Origin: Pararge aegeria
Taxonomy: Eukaryota > Arthropoda > Insecta > Lepidoptera > Nymphalidae
DNA length: 64,000 nt
NCBI RefSeq assembly: GCF_905163445.1
Contig: NC_053202.1
Coordinates: 9,982,001-10,046,000, forward strand
Direction: 5' to 3'
Position numbers and translations under genes: made by a program. Numbering within the stretch: the stretch's first letter is position 1; the number at the start of each line of letters is the position of its first letter. Under the pieces are notes generated by a model. That model was not told the DNA's origin and did no database searches. It was given only the letters and a program-made list of their open reading frames with translations. Below are positions 19,949 through 31,326 of this stretch, piece by piece.

Positions 19949-22900
19949 ATGAAGGTCATGTACTGTATAATTATAACACTTCAATATATCTATAGTAAGT
20001 ACTTTTAAAGTATATTTCTTACTTTTTACTTTTTATTTTAAACTTTAAGAAAGTAATTAAAGCACACTAACTTAAAGAAAACATATTTTTATTTCGTTTG
20101 TTTTTATTTATTTTATTGTACTAGTTTATTACTATATTTTTAAACCACACTACTCTAAAAAGTAATGATAAGATTGTTTATATTATAAAACACATTAGAA
20201 AAGACGTAGTGTAGTTTAGTAGTATAAAGTAGTTATACTTGTATACAACTTGTATGCAAGCAGGTATTCGTGCTTGCGGACCGACGGACCATTTATAATT
20301 TCCATTTTTCATTGTATAACTGGTCATTACTGGTGAAGACTTCGGTAGCGCAATGCATAATCTTTGTGGCGCCATCTAGTAAGGTAATGCGGAGACCGTC
20401 ACGGGTCACCTGAAACCAAAGAGTTTTTTTTTAATTTTTCAACTTAATAATTATTATCCATACCTTAATTATCCAGAGTTGGGCACTCTTAATACATTTG
20501 GGTCCGTTGATCTGAAAAGTGTAACTTTCCACTTAAGAGAAATCAAAACTTCATTAAAAATTAGAAGCCATTAGTTACAGGTGTTCAAGGTATCGACGTA
20601 GCAACCCACCTTCCGCAAGAAGTTACTAAACTACTAAATGACACAAGAAGAATAATCAATGGTGATGAAGTAACGGACGGTAGACCTTACATGGTAAAGT
20701 GCTGATAGTTTCTACAAAACCCTTCCAAGGCAAAAATATATTGTTAAGCTATAATTGTTTTTAAGTGCTTATCGAAGAATAAATATATTCTAACTACCAT
20801 TTATAAGTAGCAGAGAAGGAAGATAGACTCATTTGATTAAAAATTATAACTATAAATATTCGTTATTATATATTTTACATCGTTATTTAAACTTATAAAG
20901 TTTAGATATATATAGAATTTAGTAACTTTAAGGTAAGTCCTAACAAACGTGTCTAACTTAGTACCGTAACATGATAATCAACGTGCAACCCAAGGTATAA
21001 ATGAGATACCTTAACTGATCGATTGACACAATTTAATTAATTAATTGAAAAATTATGCACTGTAAATAGTACCTAGAAACGTAAATAATAAAATTAAAAA
21101 ATCATAGGAAATTAATAAAATCAAAAATCGTCCGCAGGTGTACCTGAAATTGCCACGTAATAACAATAACAAACCAAATTATCGTTCCTGGCTATGTGGA
21201 GGAGTGATAATACATGAGGAGTACATACTGACGTCAGCAGCTTGTATTGAAGACGTTGAGCATTTTTACGTGGTTTCTGGGACTTACAAGTGAGACCAAT
21301 ATAACTACATATATACAGGGTTAAATAAAAGAACTAGAAAGCTCTCTGCATGTAGCTGCTTATATTATAACTAACCAATTTTGTTTTAAATATTTTTTTT
21401 TTACTCGATTGTTTAAATATTCAATATTTTATATAGATACTCTACTTATTTCTACTCTGTAATGTAACATCGGCCACAGCATGCGAACCGCGACTCTGTC
21501 GTGCGGTCACCAATCCGACTAAGCGACGTTGTCGAATCACATGAATTTGATTTCACAGTGTAATGGCACTTTCCACATGTTTAACTATTATTTTTGTACG
21601 AAATACTCAATTTTTAAAATTCCTTCCTACTTAATGATAAAATCACTTTCGTTTACTGACAAAATTAAGTGATAAAGGTGTATATTTTATTAGACAAAAT
21701 ATTGGTAAAGTTAGTGCAGCAAAAATATAATATAGAACAAAATAACTAAAATCTGTCAAAAAACATTTATTTACAGATATTCGAATGAAGATGACAGATA
21801 CAACAATCCTTGCATTAAAAACGGTGCAAAGAAAGCAATATGGAAATGCATTCCCAAAAGTATGTATTCTTACTAGTCAAAGTCAAAGTCAAAGTCAAAA
21901 ATATCTTTATTCAAGTAGGCCCATAGGTGGCACTTTTGATGCGTACATAAGAATTACACGGTAGTGAGATGATGGCGATAACCACATTCGTAAACTTAAA
22001 ACTAAAGCTACGAGGGTTCCAAAAGCGTCCTGGTCTAAGAAGAAGCCCACAACAAACTTAGCCAGGTGTTTTTTTTTTGTTATCACCATCTCACAATGTC
22101 ATTTTAAATTATTAGAAGAGCAACCTGGTTAGAGCAATAATTTACACCCAAACTTTTTTATCGATTACGTAGTCCTTTATACTATAATAGGACTTTTCTA
22201 TAAGCTTACGTTTAATACAAAGATGTCAATTGGTAGTTTATTGTAGAATTGTATGCAACTTCCTTTCAACGAATTATGAATTTTATGTAACCTGTAAATA
22301 TTGAACTGTAAGTTTATTCTTACTTCTAATGTTAAAATTATTGCAGTCACATTTTTTCTTAAATTTAGAAATGTTTTATGAACGTACATTAAATTTTCAA
22401 ATATGTACTGACTATACACTGTCATTATTTTAAAATCTTTAAATTTATCTCTCAATGACTCTCTCGGACCCACTTTGTAGATCGAACGAACATCCCTCTT
22501 CTGCAGCACGAAAATAGTGCTAATATCAGCAGCATTACCCCAAAGTAAAATTCCATATGACATAATGCTGTGAAAGTAACTAAAATATACCAGTCTAGCA
22601 GTTTCTACGTCGGTCATATGGCGTATCTTCTTTACCGCATAGGCAGCAGATCTAAGCCTGTTCGATAAATCATTTACATGAGGGCCCCATTGAAGTTTAG
22701 AATCTAACGTTATTCCTAGAAAAACTGTCGTATCCTCCAGTTTCAGTTCCTCATTATTAAGTAGTACAGTGGTTTTCACGTGTTTAAAATTAGGTAAAGT
22801 GAATTTAGGTAAACTTGGTTTTTTTCCGTTAAGAACCAAATTATTTGCTTCAAACCACTGTACCACTTTAGCGAGAGAGTTGTTTACGTCGTCAAAAGCT

Positions 22901-25801
22901 AGTTCACGTCGATTTGTTTTAAAAGTCAGTGATGTATCATCGGCAAACAGAACTATCCCGTGTTTGTCCTTGGCAAGGTAAGGTAAGGAACAACTGATCC
23001 ATTAGATCGTTTTCCATTCACGTCGACTTTCTGAATTCTATCGCGTAGATAGTTACTCATTAAGTCTAGAGCTACACCCTGAATTAAATAGTGGTGTAGT
23101 TTCCTAACTAACGTTTCGTGTTGAACACAATCAAACGCCTTAGATAAGTCACAGAACACACCACGTGCATCACGTGACTCCTCCCAGGCTTCAAATATGT
23201 TTTATATTAGCTCAACACCTGCGTCGATTGTTGAGCGACCCGTGTGAAACCAAATTGCTTAATATGAAGTTAATTATACTAATGAAAATGGTAAAGTAAT
23301 TGATTTAAAATGAGTTTTTCAAAGATTTTACTGAACGTGGGTAGTACGGATACTGGTCTAAAGTTAGTGGGGTCTACCCAAGTACTACCCGATTTAAACA
23401 ATGGAACTATTTTACTAAGTTTCATTAAGTCAGGAAACACACCACAATCTATACAATTATTAAATTACATTTACTGAACGTGTAAAACTTCCCAAACGTT
23501 CTACTACCATTAACAATGGAATTTTTAATTTAGTGAAGCTTTCCTGAACCAAATAAGACTTATAGAGATTTGAAAGATTTAAGCTACCTTTATCAACTGT
23601 CAATTGATTTCTAAAAACATTTTATGTGTAAATACATTTGCTCGTTTCGCTCGCTTTCGAGAAAGTACCACCGCCATGCTAATTTCTGCTGCCAAGTAAC
23701 ATTTTACTTATACACTATCTGTACACCACAAAACTCAAAATAAAAAGACATGAACAAAAAAAGAAGAAACTTACAGATTGGATGAAAAAGGCGGCTTAGT
23801 AGCGATCTCTTCCAGCCCCCAGGCAACCTTACGATTACGAAAACCATGAATAATTAAACGGTGGGGTGTATTTTTATTACATTCATATGTACTGATGAAT
23901 AATTAAAAAAAACACACTAATAATTATCTAGAACATTGGTATACACACATTGCTGTGTTCCAGTCTGGCATTGTTGCTTGTTTATGCCTCACGATGAACG
24001 ACGCAGGACGGCATTTTGTAAGACGTATTGCTTGAATTGAATGTCTGCGTAGTTTTACTCTGTTTAAAAGAAAAAAAAACAATTAAAATAAATTTTCAGA
24101 TTACGTATTTGATGGTCACGAAAATGACAACATTAGATGGATGAACAATGATATAGCAGTTGTCAAAGTCGAGGACGGATTCGAGTTCAATAGAAAAATA
24201 AAAGGCTGTGACTTTGTGCCTAAACCGATAAGCTACAACAACCAAAGCCAGACTTTAGAGAACCCCGGAGCTTTAGTAACCATAGCTGGTTGGGGGACCA
24301 CATCTAGATATAATGACGTAAGTCTAGAGAATATTTTTAACTATACCTACTGAATTAAAACATATGTATCTGGAGGTATGTGTTGCGGATTTGGTAATCC
24401 GCAAAGCATACCGTGGAATTTAGTGGAAGTTTAGAGTTAATAGTCCTTTTCAGCAAAGTTAAGCCATCAAGCTGTTTATGACGTTCATTTGCTGCTAAAT
24501 TTAATAAATTTGTCATTTGTTTTATTTTCTCGCTGAACATTATTTTGAGTAATTTTTAATTTTATGCAGGATATATATGACACAAAATACGCTAACCTTT
24601 CCGTAGTTAGGTAATAAAGCAGCTCTAACTGTTTACATGATTGTGTTATTAACTTCAGGGGGTCAGTAGAAGAAAAGGGAACGGACAGAACCTTCTAGAA
24701 TCCCATGTTGAGATCATCCCAAAAAACAAATGCAAGCGTCGTTGGGGCTCCAGATACCACAATATCATTGACAACTATATGATCTGTACCAAAGACATTG
24801 GGCAAACGATGTCTGAAATTTGTAACGTATGTTAAGTATTTGACATTTATTTATTTAGAACAGTTTGAAATAAAATTAGAAATATAACCTAAAATAAACT
24901 ATTTAAAAACTAAATAAAATCTAAAACGTCCTCGAAACCACCGCAGCGAGGCACAGTTCCTAAGATGCTGGCAGCATTGCCCCTTTGGATGGCCAAACTA
25001 ATACGTTGGCCAAGGTAACTGCCCGCTCTAGGATCACCGGTAGACTCGATAACCCTTTTCGATAATTCTTTGAAAAGGGCTCTTGCCTCCGGACTCTCTT
25101 AAGTATTTTAAGTATTTAATTTACTCCTCTTTTAAGTATTTTATATTGTTTTTTTTTATTTTTTTTAAACTAACGAAAATAGAAACTAACGAAATTACAA
25201 ACTAAAATTAATATTAACAATAAATTTAAGCTATATAAAAGTGAAGTTATTTGATTAATATCTTTTCTTCTACCTTTATCCTATAAGCTCTTTCTTTCTT
25301 TCTCTTTCTTTTTAAGTTCTCTCTCTCTCACTTTCGTATATTTATGTGCAATGTGTTAGTGTGTTTCTGCATACTTACAAAGTGTTTCTTTGAATTGAAA
25401 CCAATTGCATTATTGCGAATGCATTTTTGTTTTGTGTCACGAATTTAACCGATTTTTCCGCAAACAAAAAATATAAACTGCAAATTGATGTGGCAATAAA
25501 TCTGGGTAATGGTTACTTAAACCCTGTCGCAACGGTGAGCGCTGTGAATTTAAGGCGGAAGTGCCGAGTTCGATTCCCGGCCTGCCATTTGGAAATTTAT
25601 ATTTTCGGTATTTTCTCTGATCTGGTCTGGTGCGAGGCTTTGGCCGTGGCTAGTTACCACCCTACTGATAAAGACGTTCCGCTAAGCGATAAAGAGTTCC
25701 GGTGCGATGTCGCGTAGAAATCGATTAGCCCGCTACCATCTTAGACTGCATCATCACTTACCACTTACTGCTGACTTGTAGTAGAATAAAAAAATAAAAA
25801 A

Positions 25802-25833
<32 letters not shown>

Positions 25834-28800
25834 AATTCAAATTCAAATTCAAAATTTCTTTATTCATGTAGGCCTATCACAGGCACTTTTGAAGCGTTAA
25901 TACATATGTTTACGTCATTGTAAGGGGATGGTGATAACTTCGTTCACCAACTTAAACCTAAAGCTACGAGGGTTCCAAACGCGCCCTGGTCTAAGATCCC
26001 ACAACAAACTTAGCCGGGTATTTTTTTTTGTTATCACCATCTCACAGTTTATTTATATTAAGCTATGAAGCTAGAGCAATTCACACCCAAGCAATTTTTA
26101 TCGATTAAGTAATCCTTAATATTATAATATGATTTTTTTTATTATATGTGTAGGAGAAATACGTAGATTGTCAAGACATTAACTACTCTGAAGAGGAAGA
26201 CGCGAGGAGGGATGGTAAAGTTCTTAGAAGTGAACTAATTCCGACTAATCTTACAATACACTCCGCTCACAACGACACTAGGCGTTATACGTCACAAACT
26301 AATGGAGGATTCTGTGAGGTAATATATTTAAATAAATAAACAAATATACTACGAAAATACACACATCGCCATCTAGTCCCGAAGTAAGCGTAGCTTGTGT
26401 TGTGGGTACTAAGAAAAATGATGAATAATTTTATGAACAATATACATAAATACTTATAATATATAGATAAACACCCAGACACTGAAAAACATTAACGTTT
26501 ATCGCACAAACATTGTTCAGTTGTGGGAATCGAACCCATGGCATTGGACTCAGAAAGCAGGGTCGCTGCCCACTGCGCCAATCGTACGACGAATAGAATA
26601 TGAGATAAACACGCATATCCTGCCTAAAAATACGAGCTGTTTCCGCGGTTTCACCCGCGTAAACTAAAGGTAACGCAAAGGTATATTGACCACCTCTTAA
26701 AGCTTCTAATGTGGCTTAACTATAATAGTTACGTAGTTAGATTTTTCGAAGGTAACTTTTGTGTATCTTCAACATATTTCCCAGCACACACACACATTTT
26801 GCCACTTTGGATCACATCAACCCACGGGCACGGGTCGCCTCCCACATTGAGAAGGTGTTAAGGCCTTATTCCACCACTCTGGCCCAGTGCGGATTGGTGG
26901 ACTCCACATACCTTTGAGAACATTATGTAGAACTCTCGAGCAAGCAGGTTGTTACACTCTTTGTTTCACTGTTGTTTTCGCTTCTGGGTCACTTTGGTTA
27001 CATTTTTGCAAGTTTCATCAAAATGGCTGTAAAATTGTTTGAACTCGCACATAGGTACTCGTACATGGGATTGTGGTAAACTTATAATTATGTTTATCTT
27101 CTTCGAAATAACAAGATTTTACTAAATAAAATGAAGAGGTGACAGCGCATTGGGTGGGAGCTCGACTTCACTTTCGGAGGACTGAGTTCGACTCCTAGCT
27201 CGCACCTCTAAATTTTCTAAGTAATGTGCGTTTTAAGTAATTAAAATTATATTTGCTCCAACGGTGAAGGAAAACATCGTGAGGAAACTTGCATGCCTGA
27301 GAGTTCTACTAAGTACTAATGTTTTCAAAGGTGGAGAAATCCACCAATCAGCACTGGGCCAGCGTGGTGGACTACGACCTTGACCCCTTCTCTTTGTAAG
27401 AGGAGGTGCACAGAGTTTTCGACCAGGGTATGCATAAAGCAGGACAGTGGCAAAAAAATGGCAAATACCCAACCCAAATTATTTTATAGGAGGGCAACCT
27501 CCTATAAAATAATTTGGGTAGGCAGTGCTTTTGTGCATGTATGAAGTGCACGCCACTGCCTGTGCTGTGTAGTGGACCAGTAATGGGTCGACGTGATGAT
27601 GATGATGACTAGAAAGAGTTTAAATAACTTTTCATTCCATACCATCGATGTCGATCGATTTTTGTCATTTCAGTGTTGTATTATTTTATGAACTGTTAAA
27701 AATGTTCGCCCTTCTAGAATGATCACGGTGGCCCTCTTGTCTACGGCACTGGTATCAACTCCATCGTCATCGGCGTAATCTCGGCTTGTCTCGTCAAGGA
27801 GAGCACCAATAAATGCTACGGTCCATTTTTATACACCAGCGTCTATAAAAATAGACAGTTCATCTCATGTGCCATTAATAAGGATGTTGAGTGAGTAGAC
27901 AAGTTCTGAATAAAACAAATAACTATATTACGACAGTACAAATATCGTTATTTAGCCCCAAAGTAAGCGTAGCTTGTGGTTTGGATAGTAAGATAGCTGA
28001 TGTTTTTATGAATAATATATATAAATATAGTAAACAAGCGTACCCAGCCCGCTTCGCCGGGCTAGATTTTGCTTTATTTTATTTAAACAATAAACTTACA
28101 TCATTAAATTTTTAATTTAAGTCTCATAATATATTAAATCATTTATTTCTCTGCGTATTTATTCTCTTCTTTTCTCTTCTCAAGCGGGTGAAGATCATTA
28201 TCTACACCCATGTACACCCAACAATAGAATATCATCATAGTAAATAAAAGCTGTATTTGACAGTTTGACAGTTCAAAAATAGGAGTGCTCCGATCGTCAC
28301 CAAACTTTACAGGATTACTCGCCAGGTCAATCCGGAGATTCCCTGAAAGTTTCTTTGAAATCGGTCCAGCCGTTTCGGAGCCTATACGGAACATACCCAC
28401 ACACTTTCTCTTTTATATATATAAGATAGACAGATAAAGCATAACACCCCAAGACTGAAAATCATTCATGTTCATCGCACAAACATTTTCCATGTGCTCA
28501 CAGCCTTAGGAAACAGGATCAGGAGTATATGAATGTAGTGTGGCTTCATCTGCCGTAGACAGACACATAGATTTTTAAGGATATGTAGAGCCTTGTTAAT
28601 AAGCTAATTTCTTTTCCAGACCAAAATGTCGGCGACAATTCAGATCTGGTGTGACGCACGTTGAAAAAGTTATGTCGTGGAAAGATCATTCAGACGGGTA
28701 ATAACTTTCATCAGTTTTTATTAAACTGTAAATATTCTATAGATAACTACTTCAATCTAACAAACTCTTTACCGGCTACGTATATTTGTATGCAATGAAT

Positions 28801-29639
28801 TGTTTCTGAAATCACACCAAATGGTAATGATACATCAAGGGGTGCAGCGCGCTTTTCTAAATCCTTACTCGCTCTTGACTTGAGAAATAAAATTATATTA
28901 GGAAAAATTATATAAAAACCAGCTGTTGCCGGCGGCTTTGTACACGGTTTTTTGGTTTTTCATAAAATCCTACGGGAATCGTACATTTTCCTGGGATAAA
29001 AAGTAGCAACAAACCTTTGTGTTAATCCGGGGTAAAATCTATCTCCATTCCAAAATTCAGTCGAATTGGTTCAGTTGTTTTTGCGAGAAAGAATAACAGA
29101 CAATCATCCATCCATACTTACAAACGGTTTCCACGGTTCTGTGCCGCTTGGATCCAGCGGCTACCTGCGACGCGCTTAATGTCGTCTGTCCACCTCTTTA
29201 GGGGTCGACCAACGCTGCGCTTACCAGTTCGGGGCTGCCATTCCAGACCCTTGGGGCCCAACGTCCATCCTTTCTTCGAACTATGTGCCCGGCCCATTGC
29301 CACTTCAGCTTCGCGACTCGTTGAGCTATTTCGGTAACTCTGGTTCTTCTACGAATCTCCACATTTCTGATTCGATCGCAAAGAGATACTCCGAGCATAG
29401 CTCTTTCCATCGCCCGCTGAATGACTCTGAGCCATCTTATGAGGCCCATAGTTAACGACCATGTTTCTGATGACTTCTTAATAAGATTTCTATTCCGGAC
29501 CATAATTATTCAAGAGACATTCATTCAGAACTCGTATGATTCACGTTTTTTAATGGATCATTCTGAAGGGTAATACTTACATTTTATTGTGCGTTTCAGA
29601 CCAGCTAAAAAGGAACAAGGGATAGTCACAAAGAGCTAA
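19949..29639 (+). CDS. SPH-B: secreted, catalytically dead serine protease homologue (10 exons, 411 aa)
   Basis: Coding exons are 19949-19994, 20581-20693, 21138-21289, 21777-21859, 24100-24317, 24659-24826, 26154-26318, 27718-27890, 28620-28697 and 29600-29639. Six internal exon lengths equal or nearly equal those of SPH-A (152 and 218 nt identical, 173 identical), confirming orthologous structure. The signal peptide MKVMYCIIITLQYIY crosses intron 1. The activation site is DTRR|IING. Ala88 stands in LTSAAC for catalytic His; Asp149 is kept in NDIAVV; NDHGGP at 316-321 has His318 for Ser. Residues 261-315 form an acidic/basic insertion with two N-glycosylation sequons (NLT, NDT). The tail after exon 8 is short and ends AKKEQGIVTKS. 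Extracellular; role unknown. Introns carry a decayed LINE (21.9-23.6 kb), SINEs and a Helitron nested in a SINE. Confidence 0.87.
21885..23560 (-). mobile_element. Jockey/CR1-like LINE with decayed RT (LINE-T3)
   Basis: The minus strand encodes, in broken frames, FCDLSKAFDCVQHE (RT domain), FADDTSL (catalytic FADD near 22950), and the C-terminal block VFLGITLDSKLQWGPHV. Part of the RT between these is deleted or frameshifted near 22980-23010. The 3' end at 21885 has AAGTCAAAGTCAAAGTC repeats. It occupies SPH-B intron 4 and cannot be active. Confidence 0.8.
23720..23850 (-). mobile_element. LINE-T1 3' end
   Basis: It holds TGTACACCAC, GGCGGCTTAGTAGCGATC and CCAGGCAACCTT in the order seen in the other minus-strand T1 copies. 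Confidence 0.55.
25525..25775 (+). repeat. SINE-B copy with tRNA-like head
   Basis: The head includes CGCAACGGTGAGCGCTGTG and a B-box-like GAGTTCGATTCCCGGC. The body carries GGCTTTGGCCGTGGCTAG and GATGTCGCGTAGAAA. Confidence 0.8.
25800..26140 (-). mobile_element. LINE-T3 3' end with TA microsatellite
   Basis: A (TA)n stretch at about 25800-25832 precedes AAATTC repeats, TTCATGTAGGCCTATC and GCTACGAGGGTTCCAAACG, shared with 21885 and 39378. It ends about 15 bp before the acceptor of SPH-B exon 7. Confidence 0.65.
26325..26590 (-). repeat. SINE-A copy 5, abutting an exon donor
   Basis: The tail AAATAAATAAACAAATATAC begins about 10 bp after the donor at 26319. The body and a clear tRNA-like head (GGGAATCGAACCCATGG) run to about 26590. 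Confidence 0.85.
26625..26765. mobile_element. Helitron-like degenerate fragment
   Basis: CCGCGGTTTCACCCGCGTAA resembles the Helitron end hairpins seen elsewhere in the window. It is too decayed to assign. Confidence 0.25.
26805..26955 (-). repeat. SINE-C fragment
   Basis: CCCACGGGCACGGGTCGCCTC through TTTGAGAACATTATGTAGAA, matching 17520-17610. Confidence 0.65.
27150..27600 (+). repeat. SINE-C copy split by a hAT MITE
   Basis: The head is at about 27152 (GCGCATTGGGTGGGAGCTC, then GAGTTCGACTCCTAGC). The body runs to about 27408 and resumes at about 27559 with TGTGCTGTGTAGTGG. Confidence 0.7.
27409..27558. mobile_element. hAT-type MITE, copy 2 (left end eroded)
   Basis: The right terminus TGCACGCCACTG and the body CAGGGTATGCATAAAGC match the copy at 6821. 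The left TIR has decayed to GAGGTGCACAGAG. The middle has become a perfect 22-bp hairpin (27472-27519). Confidence 0.7.
27909..28500 (-). repeat. SINE-A copy 6, split by Helitron H5
   Basis: SINE-A tail and mid-body lie at 27909-28028, and the rest (AAGACTGAAAATCATTCATG on) at 28430-28500. It begins about 18 bp after the donor of SPH-B exon 8. Confidence 0.75.
28030..28426 (-). mobile_element. Helitron H5, copy 1 (nested)
   Basis: On the minus strand it ends CCCGGCGAAGCGGGCTGGGT near 28040 and begins TCTTATATATATAAAAG at 28426. It interrupts SINE-A copy 6. A related copy lies at 61896-62115. Confidence 0.6.
28905..29115 (-). mobile_element. Helitron-like degenerate fragment
   Basis: CCAGCTGTTGCCGGCGGCTT at one end, a CCTGGGATAAAAAGTAGC block and GCGAGAAAGAATAACAGAC at the other match the general H4 layout but differ in sequence. 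Confidence 0.45.
29120..29503 (-). mobile_element. RTE-like LINE 3' fragment
   Basis: The minus strand encodes ETWSLTMGLIRWLR, VAKLKWQWAGHIVRRKDGRW and RPLKRWTDDIKRVAG in two overlapping frames. The same block recurs at 47712 and 61315. It separates SPH-B exon 9 from its decayed duplicate. Confidence 0.8.
29529..29569 (+). pseudogene. Decayed second copy of SPH-B exon 9
   Basis: TTCAGAACTCGTATGATTCACGTT aligns to exon 9 (TTCAGATCTGGTGTGACGCACG), and ATCATTCTGAAGG|GTAATA aligns to its donor end. A deletion between these parts and an in-phase TAA make it non-functional as a coding exon. Confidence 0.55.
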
Positions 29640-29762
29640 AGAAGAATCAGTGGAAACTGTATAGGAGACAAGGTATTTTCTGGCAGTGGATCAATTGTTA
29701 GACCTGATTCTAAAGCTGCAGCTAATGTTAATGGTACAATATAAGTGTGTATTTTTCCTTTC

Positions 29763-29768
29763 AATAAA
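29763..29768 (+). terminator. Poly(A) signal of SPH-B
   Basis: AATAAA lies 124 bp after the SPH-B stop codon. Confidence 0.6.
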
Positions 29769-30699
29769 GCTGTTTTAAAGATTATTTTAGTTTTTATTAA
29801 CTTACCTAATTAGGTCCCGCTATAAAGCAGTTTGCAATGACATAAACTTCTGGTTACTAACGGAGATTAGAGAAAATAAAATGTTCTTACTTGCTTAGAT
29901 ATCGCAAAAAAAAACCGTTTCTAGTGGCGAAACTATATTTTTTTTCAGCCCAAAAAATATGTGTTTACACGTTTAGACCTTAACCCTGATGTTGTCTAAC
30001 TAGATTCGAGTATTTTAATATAGATATATATTTTTATAAGTAGGGCGTGAAGTTAGTCTAAAAATTTTACATAAATTCGGATGCTTTGAGGCATAGAATT
30101 AAAAACATACAGAACCCTCATTCAGCCATTATTGCACGGAGTGCATTGCGTCCAAAATCAGTGCAACGCCCCGCGCATGTCTTACTCCAAACATTCGGAA
30201 TGTTGCTAGCTCACAAACTTTTTCTCATTTTCCCAATTTATGGTGAACGCTTAGAACATTGGTGGTGAAATAACTACTGTCAACTGCTAAATCGAATAAA
30301 GTGACTAACCGCCTGTTCGAGAAACACTACTATTTACTAAAGTAGAAGGGAGGAGCCAAATTGTACTATATCTAACTAGCGCTACGTGTTCTAAAAATCA
30401 GTTTAGTTTTTTTCTGTTGTGTGCCTTTACTAAAAGTGTATTCATTCAAAACATGATATAGGCATTTTAACACACCACAGTCTTTTGGGAAACATGGCAG
30501 ATAATAATGGCATAGGATCAGCGTGGGGAGTCCTTTGGGACAAGAGATCTTACCTACTAATAAATAAATAATAAATAAATATACTACGACAACACACATC
30601 GCCATCTAACCCCAAAGTAAGCGTATAATGTGTGTGATAGCTGATTAATATTTTTTATGAATATAATACACAATTATACTTATAATATACAGATAAACC

Positions 30700-30857
30700 A
30701 TTATCATTGTCTTATTCCAATAGTTAAGGTAGCCTGGAAGAGATCACTGTTAGTGATAAGGCCGCCTTTTGCATATAATTTATGTTAATGTAAGTGTTCC
30801 TGTGTGTGTTTTTGCTTTGTTATGCAATAAAGTTGTTTAAATAAAATAAATAAATAA
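30700..30857 (+). mobile_element. LINE-T1 3' end (nested)
   Basis: It contains GGTAGCCTGGAAGAGATCAC, a hairpin TGTTAGTGATAAGG-type core and a 3' end GCAATAAAG with AAATA repeats. ATAAAC flanks it on both sides. Confidence 0.7.
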
Positions 30858-30879
30858 ACGCCCGGAGACTGAAAAACAT

Positions 30880-31005
30880 TTATTTATTTATTTATACTCT
30901 TTATTTGCACACAAATAAAAATACATAAGAAAAATAAAAGAAACACAGACAGAAGAAGTATACAAAAGGCGGCCTTATCGCTTTGTAGCGATAAGACCGC
31001 GTTAA
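30880..31005 (-). mobile_element. LINE-T1 3' end (nested, opposite strand)
   Basis: It begins with TTATTTATTTATTTATAC and includes AAGGCGGCCTTATCGC. Possible AACATT flanks lie at both edges. Confidence 0.65.
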
Positions 31006-31326
31006 CATTCACGCTCATCACACAAACATTCTCCAGTTGTGGGAATCAAACATACGGCCTTGGACTCAGAATGCAGGATCGCTGCCCACTGCGCCAGTCG
31101 GCTGTCCAAATTAATAGGATACATATGGATTGAGCATGATGTATGTATATTGCGTAATTCTTATCAAAATATCTATCACAAAGTTGATTAAAAATCGAAT
31201 GATCAAAACAATCATAGAAATTAAAATTACTGAGTAGCTTTATAGATTGACCGTAAAATTACCAATTTACATTAAAGTCGTTAAATTAAAAAATAATTCC
31301 CTTTTGTGATTGGGTCACCTATCACA

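Larger units (their letters stand above)
30540..31110 (-). repeat. SINE-A copy 7, split by two LINE tails
   Basis: SINE-A segments at 30540-30700, about 30858-30880 and 31006-31110 read continuously once two LINE-T1 tails are removed. Confidence 0.75.
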
